A DNA stretch of 64,000 nt from Tubulanus polymorphus (Eukaryota; Nemertea; Palaeonemertea; Tubulaniformes; Tubulanidae). A program made the translations under genes and the position numbers. The notes beneath the pieces are model-generated. The model saw only the letters and a list, made by a program, of their open reading frames with translations. It was not told the DNA's origin and made no database searches. Where the stretch lies: the NCBI RefSeq assembly GCF_964204645.1, contig NC_134026.1, positions 21,964,650 to 22,028,649 on the forward strand, written 5' to 3'. This document shows, one piece after another, positions 38,065 through 49,330 of this stretch (positions are counted from its first letter, which is position 1; each line of letters starts with the position of its first letter).

Positions 38065-39520
38065 CTGCGTCGTTAACAATTTCATTAAACGAATAAAAAA
38101 ATCCACGAAATCTGATCCGTTCACTCGATCTGCGCTCTCCGTCAAACCGAACGTGACGATTTATCAATACGATGATATGTCGACCGATCGATCGTTATCT
38201 AATAAAACTGATAACGGCCATAAATAGATCCGTTCGTTCGATTTTCTAGGGAAACCCGATATTAGCGAGAGTGTCAACAAATCGGGACTTGTGTTTTTTA
38301 GCGGTAGGAAGATCTGATAGTTTAGTCCGTTATAGAAATCCGCCTGCCTGGCAGTACGTAGACAAACCGCGACGAATCGACATAACAATAATCCAAATTC
38401 GAATCGCGTCGTTCGTGTTAACTTTAGTCGGCGAAAACCTGTTTTTTTTTTTCAGTCCAGTCACTGGGACGACATGGTCAAAAACAAAATCGCGTATTCA
38501 ATTGCGCGAGAACGTGTGTGCAATCGTACAAATGCAGCTGATCGACACCATACATATACACTGCTAGAAATGTGAGTGTGCTCGAGTTGTGCATGTGTTT
38601 ATAGCCGTCATTTATTTTCTGCCAGCACTAGTGACATCTGGATGCACATTGAAATACTGACTGTAACAGCCGCAAAATCTAAGTGCGGACAGAATTATCT
38701 TGTCTCAACATTTCTTCGTTTGATTCCGTCAGAACACGCGCTGATTAGTCCGAATTTTGAATCAACAGCTCCATTTTTTCAAAGTAGAAAAATTAGCGTG
38801 AAAAGGAGCGTAAAAATTCAATAACCTTTCCAACCAGGCGGTTCTAGAAAATATATATATCCGAACTTTTGCTCGGAGCCAGATTCGTTATCAAAATTGT
38901 CAAAGGTTTCCATATATACTTTTACTTATTAAAAACATTGAGTATCATAAAAGAAGTGAACTAGAAGTCACAAATCTGAGATTGATTTTTTTCATCGTAC
39001 CCAGCTATGAATTGCCGACGGCAGATAAATTTCTAACGAAAGCCTATCGATAAAAGTGATGCATATCTATAACGGACTAGGCTAAATAGACATACGGCGT
39101 CAAGTCTATTCAGAGGATATTCTCAGCCAGACTTACTTGAAACCCTGACTAGATGGTTCATGGAGCGAGCCTGTTTACTGATACAGCACTACGAGCTTGA
39201 CAATCATGTAAATGCGTAAATTATATCATACTCGAAGGAAACATCAATTACTAATTAATCATATTAACAAGGCAGTTAACCATTTCATCTCCATTTCTCT
39301 CTGATCATAACAACGTAATTCTCATTTATTCATTATCTTTCAATCTCCCGCCCCTACGCACTCCCTACACATGCTCCATCGTGAAAGAAAAAAGAAACAA
39401 GTGGAAGTTGGCCTCTCGATGACACTGGTAGCATCTGTTCCTTCTACAAAATATCGGTAACAAACTATCATAGTAACTATACGCTGTTAATTAAGCGGGT
39501 GTTTCCTCAAAATAATGAAA
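38065..39520. other. CpG-rich patch (to about 38560), then no gene
   Basis: Frames of 74-98 codons occur on both strands between 38160 and 38570, as expected in CpG-rich, stop-poor DNA. Beyond 38830 the DNA is AT-rich and empty. Confidence 0.35.
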
Positions 39521-39544
39521 ATATATATATATATATATATATAT
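39521..39544. repeat. AT microsatellite
   Basis: Twelve AT units followed by decayed TATACA units to about 39566. Confidence 0.9.
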
Positions 39545-39832
39545 TATACATATACATTATACATATATTTTGGCGCAAACAAAAGCCCTAAAGAGCAGGC
39601 AAGGCAGAAATTGATTGGCACTTTTATTAATTTATATGCTTCCTTAAACACATCATCCGTCATAATCGGAAATTTCCACCCTAAGGCCATATGTCATCCG
39701 TCTAACGTCTGCTGCCTGGGAAGAACACCACAGAAAAATAGTTGTTGTCGTTATCAGGGAGGAAGTAGTCATTGGTGAGGAAGCAGTGAACCGGGAAGGT
39801 TGGGCGAAGTAAGTGAGTAAGAGCGGGAACAG

Positions 39833-39950
39833 TCATCAGGATCAGGGAGAATGGGGGCAGTCATCAAGGAGAATGGGGGCAGTCATCAAGGAGAGTGGGG
39901 GGCATTCATCAAGGAGAGTGGGGGCAGTCGTCAAGGAGAAAGGAGTTGTC
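39833..39950. repeat. 22-bp minisatellite, about five copies
   Basis: Unit GAATGGGGGCAGTCATCAAGG-type of 22 bases, with variants GAGTGGGGGG and GTCGTCAAGG. Related but scrambled words (GGTTGTCAAGGAG) appear again at about 40320-40340. A 65-codon frame across it is the repeat read as protein. Confidence 0.85.
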
Positions 39951-40820
39951 GAGGAAAGGCAGGCGCTGTCATCACGCCATAATTGGCACAGTGTCGAAAC
40001 AGCATTTTAGGTCTTCGTCTTTACAGGGATTGCGCCGCTTATATGTGTATATTTTGTCCTAAGATAGGTTTTGTGTCCATAACTAGCGTATTTACACCAA
40101 AAAGTTTTATTCACGCATTGATTAAACAAGTTGAAAATAGCTAAGATTTTCTATGTATTTTCGACACCAACAAGAGTCACTCAGATTTCATACATATTAC
40201 ACATAATTATAGAATGGATTAAAAAGTTCTGAAGTTCTCGCTAGAAAAAAACCTCTATGGTTTCCACTGGGTTTTTGTTAGCAAATAGAAAGGGAGCGGT
40301 CATCGATTGATAGGGAGGTGGTTGTCAAGGAGCAAAGAGGAGTCAGGAGAGGGGAACAACGATCAAGCAAGAGGGAGCGCATTGGAGCGAGTAGGGAGGT
40401 GTGACGCAGTTGTCATTGTCGCGTATTCGGAAAGGGGGAACGAACGGAAACCCATCGGGAAGGCGGTTCTCGCATCTGCAGTAAGAACGATAATGAATAC
40501 ACGCGTTACGGCATTCATCATCGTTAAACGTACGACGCTAATTCGTGATAAATCATTCGAAAACATGAATATTTGATAAATATTCGATATACGAAATAGA
40601 TATATTACATGGAGTCGCGGTGACAGAATGCTATGATTTATTAGAATAAGATCGCTACTTGTCCCCGCTAGCAATTTCTTCCATTTTTCTAATCTGTCTT
40701 ATCGGTAATAAATGAACAGAACTGACGTTGACAGCATTTTCATGGCACATATTCCGGACGTGATACACAGTTGAGGTTTCGGGTGAATGTTTTTTTTCAA
40801 TCCCAACCGACCGATATACA
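39951..40820. other. No gene assigned
   Basis: GA-rich stretch at about 40290-40400 that includes decayed relatives of the preceding minisatellite. Overlapping frames of 89 and 103 codons on opposite strands (40307-40674) lie in a CpG-richer patch and are not recognised. Confidence 0.4.
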
Positions 40821-40948
40821 AGACACGATCATACAGAGACGATTTGGCCCGGGATAACTTGGCACGGATCAGGCCCAACCAAATTTGGCCCGTGCCTAAT
40901 AAGTGAGAGCATCAACAAGCAAACCACTCAATTGATACTAAACAATGC
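40821..40948 (+). mobile_element. Family A MITE, left half, cut off at a family B element
   Basis: AGACACGATCATACAGAGAC start, GATTTGGCCCGGGATAA, CCAAATTTGGCCCGTGCC, TGATACTAAACAATGCTT. Exactly where the family would continue, a family B element begins. The right half of A does not resume after B, so it was lost before or during that event. Confidence 0.75.
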
Positions 40949-41224
40949 TTAACCCTTTCAGTGCTGACTTATTAATACCCTATAGGGCTGGAGATAATTT
41001 GTAAAATTATGTATTATTCCACCCTAGTATGTTGAACGAGGAATACCACTATAGTACGTCTACACCATAGCGCGTTACTGATATTTCACTATGTTTGACA
41101 GGTACTGCCATATTTCAAGAGAGATAATTACTAATGACATCAATACACTGCAGTGCAGTGTACTAGCAAAATCCATCACTGATTTATACACCGCACTGCG
41201 GTGTAGATGCACTGAAAGCGTTAA
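40949..41224 (+). mobile_element. Family B MITE, piggyBac-like, complete
   Basis: Bounded by TTAA on both sides (40949-40952 and 41221-41224). Inverted ends CCCTTTCAGTGC and GCACTGAAAGCG. TTAA targets with CCC-starting ends are the hallmark of the piggyBac superfamily. Interior palindromes ACACCGCACTGCGGTGTA and ACTGCAGTGCAGTGT. Lies at the broken edge of a family A copy. No transposase; it must have used one encoded elsewhere. Confidence 0.9.
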
Positions 41225-41619
41225 CTAACGTCTCATGAATAGACTGCTGAATTGAATCAATAATATCACAGTCTTGTAGCTCTAGTGACGTGTTCCTATC
41301 CAAAATCTGTCAAATAATAGCTATTTACCACCTGTTCCGATTTCTGAAAACGTCCTACCTGTCATTTTAATGAGCACGCAATGTAAGAAATAGATCATTT
41401 TCATTATTATTTATACACATTTCAATGAACGCTTACAACTATTATGAGATAATGAGTGAACTGATCGCTATTTGTCTGTCCACTTAGTAATTAGATGTGT
41501 TCTCGGCTACACGATAATTTCCTCCTGATTCCACGTTGTAATTTGAATTGAAGTGAAAATATATTAATTATTAACAATGGAATATTAACTATAAGCTAAT
41601 ATAATGAACATCCTTTATT
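41225..41619. other. No gene seen
   Basis: AT-rich DNA without frames or repeats. Confidence 0.4.
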
Positions 41620-41797
41620 ACTGCGATCACGATCGCCTTTTTCTGGTACAACTGTCCATATGGGTGCCAAATGGGCCCGTGCCTGTTTGGCCCAACCAAA
41701 AACGTTGGACCAGGACCAAGGAAAATTTTAGCACCGGACAAACGATTGCGTTTGAATTTGTAACAGGTTCTGGATATGACACATTTCGCTTTGTTTA
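41620..41797 (-). mobile_element. Family A MITE, right half only
   Basis: Reverse-orientation start ACTGCGATCAC, then ATGGGTGCCAAATGGGCCC, AAAACGTTGGACCAGG, TTTTAGCACCGGACAAACG, TTCGCTTTGTTTAA. Stops at the centre. The other end is missing. Confidence 0.75.
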
Positions 41798-42157
41798 AAT
41801 GAAAACTACCTACAATCCAAGTTGCATCCCAAGATTAAGTGAAGTTTGCTGCCTCCCCGTAAACGATGAACCTGTGCACAACGAATAGAACGAGCAGGCT
41901 ATCATCATAAATCCGCTAGTTCATATCATCGTGAGCTGTTCCATTACGAAATCATTCGTCGTTTCGTGATAGATTTTCCACAAGTGTCAAATACTGATAA
42001 AATGCTTGACGCCTAAAATGACAGTGTAATGATGTGTCGACAGCGAAGTCGGGCGGTAAGGCTATTAGGGTGTAGTTGGATGATATGTTAATACTTTCCA
42101 TACTCGCGTAACAGTAACAACAGACAACACCAGCATCAGTGAGCCTTAGAAATGAAG

Positions 42158-42250
42158 CATCGTGATCACACGACAATTTTTGACCCGCGCCAAATTTGGT
42201 TTAAAAAAAACCTCAGCCTAGGCCCACACCATATTTTAGCCCGGGTACAG
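42158..42250 (+). mobile_element. Family A fragment, first of a three-copy cluster
   Basis: CGTGATCACACGACAATTTT start, then GCCAAATTTGG and TTTTAGCCCGGG with deletions. Directly followed by a full copy. Confidence 0.55.
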
Positions 42251-42264
42251 TATATTGCGTGTAT

Positions 42265-42543
42265 AGCTGTGATCACACAAGCGTTTTTGGCCCGTGCCTT
42301 GTTTGTTCCCACCAAAAACGTTGGACCAGGCCCGAGCCAAATTTTAGCACTAGACAAATGATTGCGTTTGAATTGCAACTGGTACCGGAAATGACCTACT
42401 TCGCTTTGTTTGAGCATTGTTTAATATCGAGTGAATGGTTTGTGTGTGAACGCGCTCTCTAATTAGGCATGGGCCAAATTTTGGCTCGGGCCTGATCCAT
42501 TCCAATTTGGCCCGCGCCAAATCATCTCCGCGTGATCGCGGCT
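42265..42543 (-). mobile_element. Family A MITE, full length, middle of cluster
   Basis: AGCTGTGATCACACAAGCG start and CGTGATCGCGGCT end, with all reverse-orientation blocks, including AACGTTGGACCAGGC, TTTAATATCGAGTGAATGG and TCTAATTAGGCATGGG. Frames of 67-83 codons across it are not genes. Confidence 0.85.
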
Positions 42544-42699
42544 TTAATTGCAACTGGTACTGGAAGTGACTCACTTCGCTTTGTTTAGTATCGAGTGAGT
42601 GATTTACATTTGAACTCGTTCTCTTATATGGCCTAATTTGACTGGGGCCTGATCCGGACTAATTTCCCCGGGCTAAATTGTCACCGTTTTATCGCAGCT
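42544..42699 (-). mobile_element. Family A MITE, left half, third of cluster
   Basis: Begins at the conserved centre (TTGCAACTGGTACTGG, CTTCGCTTTGTTTAG), continues ATCGAGTGAGTGATTT and TCTTATATGGCCTAAT, and ends TTTTATCGCAGCT. It abuts the preceding copy with no spacer, so the two share or duplicate an end. Confidence 0.7.
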
Positions 42700-44049
42700 G
42701 ACATGAAGGAATCTGAAATCTAGTGAAATTGAGATTTAATCTTCTTGGCTCAAACCACAACCCCATCTTCTGACGTGTCATTTTTAATAGTGCTTACAGC
42801 TTAGTGGCCATCATGAAGGTTTAAAGCCGGTATTAATGGGCCATTACCTCCGACAGATTGGATATATACTATGTCATATTGTAGACCACTGTTATTTCAC
42901 GAATTTTCTTGAATTGATTATTCTTCTTTTTTCGAGCAAGGAATCATCGATCAAGAGTCTCGCTGCAGATATGATTTAAACCGATGATCTCTCTAGACCA
43001 AAGAAACTATGACACAGATGCAAATCTGGATCAAATTTGATTACGAGAGTTGAACATTGAAGAATAAACTACGTGGCCTAAAATGCATAACTGTGTAGAA
43101 GCACAGGAATCAAATCTTGGAACCTGGAATCAAATCCTCAACTAAATCAGTGGAACTGGATTCTGCAGGTGAAAGCTAAGGCTTAAACTGCATAACCACT
43201 GATGATATAGGTACTGGTAATATTCACACTTACCTGCGTATTCAATGAAACGATCATGTAGTTCATATATGAAAAGAGAAAGAAAATAATAAGTTATCAA
43301 CAAATCAATCAATCAATCAATAAGTCTGAAAGTGATTTGTTTTTCATCGTATTGGACTAAAATGGTTCATTACAAGGCAAATCGAAATGGTTATTATATA
43401 TGGCAAACAATTTCCGATGAATTCTATGAATTCTCTGCAGTCTGGAATGTCGAGATGTAGGTACGATTCTTCTTCGATACGTGATTAGAAAACTCGCGAC
43501 GAATTCCATTCCAATTTCATTCGGCGACCGTCAGCGCCGCGGGGCCGTTCGAATCCGTGCTTGATGAGGACGATAAACTACCTTGACAACACTGCGCTCC
43601 GTCGTCTTATAACTTAAAGCTCAGTTCGATTTCGCCTGTTGTCGACGGCGCCGAGCATTGATTGCAATTTCACTGCGAAATCTACCACGCGCACACGCAA
43701 CTGTAACGATCTGGATGGATGGATGGATATCCATTTTGATTTTAGGCGGTTTCTATAGATTCGTACGCGTATTCGTGAATCGCGTGCATGATGATTTGTA
43801 TTTCGCACTTGGGTTTATATACGGCAGTAATAAATTGAAATCTAATTCAGGTTGAACCTTACACGAATGTAACACACGCAAAACACAGATATTCCTCGAC
43901 CCCCTCCCACCGCCCCCCGGGTATTTCTTATGCCTTTGAAATCTGAATCACGAGATGACATTCTTCTGAACTATAGCACGCAATATTCATCAAATTTTAA
44001 TCACGTAGCTTCGATGGCTTGAAACAGTTGCAGATATGATATGTATATG
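42700..44049. other. No gene assigned; CpG-rich patch at 43480-43860
   Basis: Short CAAT repeats at about 43302-43320 and GGAT repeats at about 43712-43728. Overlapping 64- and 65-codon frames on opposite strands in the CpG-rich patch are not recognised. Confidence 0.4.
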
Positions 44050-44305
44050 AACCTCGATCACATGAAGACGATTTGGTCCAGATCAGACCTGAGTCAAGTC
44101 TGGCCCATGCCTAATTAGAGAGCGCGTTCACTCGTAAACCATTTACTATAATAAACAATGCTCGACAAATGTTCGAATCTTTTGGTTCAGCCAAATTTGG
44201 CCCGAGTTAAACAGGCACAGGCCCATTTGGCACCTGTGCGAATGGTATGAGCCTAATCCCCGCATAGGCCATATTTGGCCAAAAATGCTCATGCAAATAT
44301 TTACA
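44050..44305 (+). mobile_element. Family A MITE, decayed, near full length
   Basis: CTCGATCACATGAAGACG start, TAATTAGAGAGCGCG, CACTCGTAAACCATTTACT, CATTTGGCACCTGTGCG and GGCCAAAAATGCTC near the end. The right terminal repeat is lost. Confidence 0.7.
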
Positions 44306-45494
44306 ACTGAAACTGTAGGCAGAGTTTTGGTACAGCTTTGTTTGTCAGTCTAAGTAAGTTGTTTACGAAAAAATTTGCATCCTTAATTGGATTTCCAGCT
44401 TTTCTGTCAGGACAGCTTATCTGATAAAGATTCAGATGTATATATATATATATAAATGTATATATATCTCAACAATTAAGATTGACAAAGATGAAGGCAT
44501 CCATCAGCATAAAAAACGTGATCAGTACACTTAAAGGTTAATACTATTTGGAAGGTTGATGCTATTTGGATCGCCGCGCATTTTCGCCTGATCCTCAATA
44601 CATTTTTTCGTAGAAGCCACACATCCTGTTGAATTTCCGTCGATTGCTTAAAGACTCGGCCATAAACATTAAACACCGCAGCTTCATCGTCGCGCGTTGT
44701 TTTTCGACATTTTCCGCACTCGAAAAATCGGCGTAAACATCCCTGACGTCAATCATTACATCACCGCTCCGCGGTATTCTTGAAGACTAAAAGCAAACAC
44801 AGATGACGGTGAACATAAGAATCTCTCGACTCGGTTTTTTTTACGATTACGATACCAATGGTGCATCGCGACAGTCGCATGTAGCAACGAAACCATCTAC
44901 TACACACATCATCGTTCGGTAATGAATGTCCGAAAAAGCAGGACACACAGATGACTGTTTTCCCAAAGAAGCAGTACGCACTCGTATGAACCATCATCTC
45001 CAAGAGTGTGGCGATGGGAAAATACCGTAGTCGTCTTGACGATTCGAGAAATTATGCCACCGTTCCTATTTCAGCTTCGATGAAGTGTTCAGCAAGCATG
45101 GCAAAGCGTAGTTGTTTTTCCATCAGCAGCAAAAAATTTCGAAACCCAAGAACGATTTCAACATGAAGGTTTATGCGATTACTACGAAGGCAATTAGACC
45201 ACGAAACACAATTTCCTGTCATGGCACGAGTTATTGCTAGAGCATAGCACAAATGTGCGGAAGCCGAGCGACTTAAACTGAGCGACGGGTTTGAAAGGGA
45301 AAAGAAGAAGTTTTTTGATTGCTTTTATCATTGCATAAGAAACTTATGGGGGAAAAATTCAGAAATTCTAGTGAAGAAATGGTCAACTAAGGAAGTAGGA
45401 ATATTTCTAGTAGATTGATCAAAATTGTACATTGCCACAGACAATCTAAAGCTACGCTAGCAATACCTCTCAGCCGAAATATGGAGGCTCTACA
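44306..45494. other. CpG-rich patch (44560-45260) with minus-strand frames, unassigned
   Basis: Minus-strand frames of 66, 80 and 66 codons lie one after another (45252-44476), interrupted by stops and in different frames. One reading (near 45000-44960) contains a DDGSYEC run resembling the end of an immunoglobulin-type domain, but without the preceding Cys or Trp signature. I regard it as unproven. A short AT tract is at 44440-44465. Confidence 0.3.
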
Positions 45495-45945
45495 AATATG
45501 GCAATGGCAGCCAACTTGGATGACCTACATCGGCCAAACACCATATTATATAGGGCTCATCTTCCCTCCATCTATAATCAATATACCAATCTATGAGAAA
45601 ATGGAAGAACATTGAGACTATATACGGACGGAAACAAAGGTCCATTTTCACACAAAAATATCGCTGTGGCAGCCATCTTGGATGATCATCATAGGTCAAA
45701 ACCAATATTGCTTATCTTCCTCCCGCTGCAAAGCCCAAATACAAAGTTAAAAGAAGATCAGTTATCAAAACTGAAGACTGTAGGGCGGTAACAAGGTCCA
45801 TGCATATTTCACGAACTCCGTTCTGGTGGCCACCTTGGATAACCTACATATATAAGTCTACAGCAATACAGTACGTCCTCCTCACATCCATCAAACCTAC
45901 CAAGTGATAAGAAAACTGAAAGCTGTAGACAGTAGAACAGGCTCT
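45495..45945. repeat. Diverged tandem repeat, about 160-bp unit, three copies
   Basis: Each unit carries GGCAGCCATCTTGGATGA or a variant (starts near 45506, 45670 and 45829), then GGTCAAA..CCAATAT, a CTTCCTCC block, a GATCAGTTATCAAAACTGAAG-like block and GGTAACAAGGTCCA. The copies differ at many positions. A related array is at 54.5-55.1 kb. Confidence 0.65.
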
Positions 45946-46518
45946 TACTGGACCCCCAGAGGGATGGCCAAAGGTGACGAAAATACCCCGCAAGGCCTAT
46001 CAGCCTAAGGGTAAAAATGAATTTTTGACATTAGTTTCATAACAATAAAAAAAGGTGACAAATAATACTTCCAGCGCAGAGAAACAAAAAAATGAGTGCA
46101 TCTTCAATGAGTCAGTCTATCAGCAACGCATAAGGTATAAAGTGGCGAAAATCATCGAAGCCTAGAGTTCAGGCATCTCGATTGCTGTAAAATAACACTA
46201 AAACACTTGAACGGGAACCTCCCAACGGAATGTGTATGACAATAATTACGAAGACGCGACCATATTTCATTTATCGTCTAGCGATATCGGTTGTCAACAT
46301 CGGCCACATCGGAAGCAGTTTCTTGTTGATTTATCATAACAAGGCTGTAATGACTTCTAAGTGCAGTCGGCGAGGCAAGCATCCATTACGAACAGCAATT
46401 TGCTCTTAGGACAATAATTCAAGACTGGAGTGGCAAAATCTACAACCACCTGCTTCAGTAAACGGATGAATAGACCCGCTCCGGCTTTCACCTGTAGCTG
46501 TACAATAGTTCTAATAAA
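45946..46518. other. No gene seen
   Basis: Mixed composition without frames above 60 codons. It ends at the family D insertion. Confidence 0.4.
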
Positions 46519-46876
46519 CCTCGTCTACACTAGCGCGTTGTACCCAGGTTTCAACGTACCCGGGTTCAATGAAAACCCGAGTTCGGGGTGAGTAGCGTCT
46601 ACACTTAACACAGTTACGATTTTAAGAATCAACATCTGTAGTGCAAGTTCAATGTCAATTATGGCACCCGAACCCTGCACTGTATGAACGCGGGTTCACT
46701 CTCTACACTAGTAAAAAACGCGGAGTTTTAGGCGAACGCAGGTTCAATGAGTGTACCCTTCTTTTTCAAGAAGATTTTCTAAAACCCGGGTTTTGCGGAA
46801 AACCCTGCATTGAACCTGTAGTTCGAGCGTAGTGGAGACGCATAACCCGGGTACAAAATGCTAGTGTAGACGTATC
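46519..46876. mobile_element. Family D MITE with target-site duplication
   Basis: Ends CCTCGTCTACACTAGCG on the left and, read from the right, GATACGTCTACACTAGC, then GTACCC on both sides. TAAA flanks both ends (46515-46518 and 46877-46880), giving a 3- or 4-base target duplication. The word AACCCGGGTT and variants recur in both orientations. 358 bp, non-coding. It sits at the exact 3' end of a minus-strand open frame. Confidence 0.8.
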
Positions 46877-47418
46877 TAAAGTTCGCACAAGTCTCTGCCA
46901 ACTATCGATTGGAAGAAGCCCCCGATGATACCAGTGGATTTATCCGGCGAGCTCAATACAGACTGTATCACGGTGTCAGCTGAATCTACAAGGTTACACC
47001 GGATAAAATACCAGTTGTCGCATAGTTCGACGAGAGATTCATACCGGTCGCGAATACCAACTAGGGTTACGTTAATCGGGGTTTCTTTTTTCAAGCGCAT
47101 GCCGATGATTCCGTCGCTGTAATTGACGAAAAACGACATAACACGGCACTATTCATCGAAATTCGTGAATAGGGACGATATTCGAAACAACACGCCAGTC
47201 TGCAATGCCCAGCGGCAATGTCAGTGACTCTCTCGTCTAATAAGCCGGCAAATATGTATAGATCCTCGCGCAAGGATTCGTCGGCGAGAAATTCACGACC
47301 GGCGACTATTTGATCGCACCTGGTCGACAATCACATCAAAGAGCGCGGAGGAAAAAATGACCACAGTCAAAGCAACACATTCGCATATCGAGATGAATAG
47401 ATCGAATGACCAATTTGA
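46876..47418 (-). pseudogene. Frameshifted minus-strand reading frame, possible small membrane protein
   Basis: Three open segments in successive frames on the minus strand read like one decayed gene. 47418 to about 47310 encodes a hydrophobic segment (LFISICECVALTVVIFSSA) without an ATG. About 47330 to 47094 encodes some 77 residues rich in Asp, Glu, Leu and Cys. About 47150 to 46876 encodes some 87 residues including NYSDGIIGMRLKKETP and an N-glycosylation-like NVT. The first two overlap by a frame change near 47320, the second and third near 47145. Purine-first codons are frequent and the GC content is raised. No family recognised. The last codons run into the family D insertion, which supplies the stop. 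Alternatively this is a stop-poor CpG patch with no coding history. Confidence 0.25.
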
Positions 47419-49090
47419 TCATCAAGACAAGTAATAAAAGTATGAAATATATTCTTTTATCTCTCGATGATCAAATTCGATACTCATTTTTCTATATCAT
47501 TATAGATATCTAGGCCTATAGTGATTAAAAATGAGTTGGTAATCTTGGTTTATCTTCATTTTCAATAGGCAATTGGCAGTATATATGCCTATAAGTCGAG
47601 TAATGACCCTCACTTGGTTTAAACATATCGTGCCCATTCATATATTCATATGCTCAGATACATATTCACAGTGTCTCTACTTTGCCATTGTTTTGTTCTG
47701 CCAGCGATGGAGGGAAATGTCGCTGATTGTTGATATGCCAGCGACATCGGACCCTTCGCCGTCGGTATTCAGGCCCGTTGATTGACGTATCAATACGTGG
47801 CCATCAAATTCGACATGTAAGCGAAACCTCAGGAAGCATTCGGACACCGGGGCATATTCATAGCGCTTCTATTTCGCTAGCTCTTTGCAATTGACAAGGG
47901 AGTAATGGCCGCACGTGATCAGGGTTTAACATCAGGCAAACATCAATTAGGGCAGTTTTAACATATATAGCGCCGACAATCCGGCTGGCAGCATTTAGGG
48001 TTTAACATTCGTATTATCATCGATAACACCAGTAATCTTTTTCTATAGACAAAAAACCTGCTCGTTCATTCGGGAAATGGAGTTTCTGCCGAGAATAATG
48101 CATTATCCACAACCACCAGTGACAGACACTACAATTATGACGACGACGACGACGACTACAACATCAGATTCCAGGGTTGCTTCGCTCAGAGGTTCGAAGT
48201 TAATCCTCTATATACGGAGAAACTCGCTGCCAATAGCCGAAGGTGCAACATTCATTGACGTATGAAATTCACTGAAGACATCTATACCAAAACAAAAATG
48301 AGTTGGTTATCTGGGTTTAGCAACAAATTACAATCAGCAATCGGCGAAATATCAGATCGAGCTATTAGATCGAGCGATGACCCTCTCTCAGCTTTCATTT
48401 GAACATGAGAAGTCATGATCGCACCATAGTACCCTGTAGCCGAAATTACAATTCTTAGAATCGAAATCTGAATCAGACAAGACCGTGGCTATCTGTAGGG
48501 GATATACTATCAGCGCCAAGTTTCAGAGAAATGGAAATGTGACAATCTGCGATATCAACAAATCAACATGACTGCCAGCCATTCTTGGAATGCAAATGAC
48601 TTTTGTCTAATCAAGAGGTGACTTGACAGCAATGCCTAATTAGCAGCATCTGACCTGAGGAGATAAAACGGCCAGGGAACGGAGACAACAATTCCAGCTG
48701 GATACACATTCAAACGCCTCCCCCAAGTGTCGTTGGAATTCGATACTGTCGATTTCAGTGGCATCAATTCCGAAAATCGATGGCGACAGAAACTACAGAT
48801 AATGATGTTATCGCAAAAATGTAAAAAATAACTACATTTTCTCAGGACTTACTGAGAAAAATAAAAGACTAATTGTGCCCTAATTTTAAGGTGACAAGCC
48901 GTAGGCGACAACGGTTCTCGGGCTCACACTCAAACTCGAACTCAAACTCTGCAATTACCATGCATTAGTTTCCATTACTTTATGAACATGTTGTACCTTG
49001 GGCCAAGAGCTAAATTTTGTTCAGACAAATTTTAGAATTTCGACCCCATTTTTGAGTTATGATGTCATTTCTTAGATCATGTTTCAAAAA
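47419..49090. other. No gene assigned
   Basis: A short ACG repeat lies at about 48137-48155 inside a 62-codon frame. Otherwise AT-rich with nothing recognised. Confidence 0.4.
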
Positions 49091-49330
49091 ACAGATTTTA
49101 GTGCCTAGTTCTGCCACTGGGCCCATTCGAAGCCCTGCATAACTTGATCCCGACACCAACATGGTACCCAAGCTTCATCAAGATGGGCCCACTTTTAACG
49201 AAGCTAAGTAGCCGTAAGACAGACAGAGACAAACAGACAGACAGGCAGTATAAAAATAAGAGTCTCACGGAAGCCCTGGAACCAAACATATTGTCTCATC
49301 AAAGTTCACATTTCTATGGAGCATAGCAGT
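49091..49330 (+). repeat. Interspersed repeat ending in a CAGA-type tract
   Basis: A block with ACCCAAGCTTCATCAAGATG and CACTTTTAACGAAGCTAAGTA runs into a decayed CAGA tetranucleotide tract at about 49218-49249. A body followed by a simple repeat tail is typical of a non-LTR or SINE-like copy. The body could not be assigned to a family. Frames of 60-63 codons here are not genes. Confidence 0.45.

Noticed and set aside
39813-40010. 65-codon Gly/Ser/Arg repeat protein
   Set aside because: It is the 22-bp minisatellite translated. A 22-bp unit does not keep frame, so the repeat is not coding in origin.
43535-43570. GTTCGAATCC as a tRNA B box
   Set aside because: No A box at the expected distance upstream and no T-stem or acceptor-stem pairing.
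44955-45005. Immunoglobulin-like DDGSYEC motif on the minus strand
   Set aside because: Only the terminal motif is present. No upstream Cys or Trp and stops soon on both sides, so it is likely chance.
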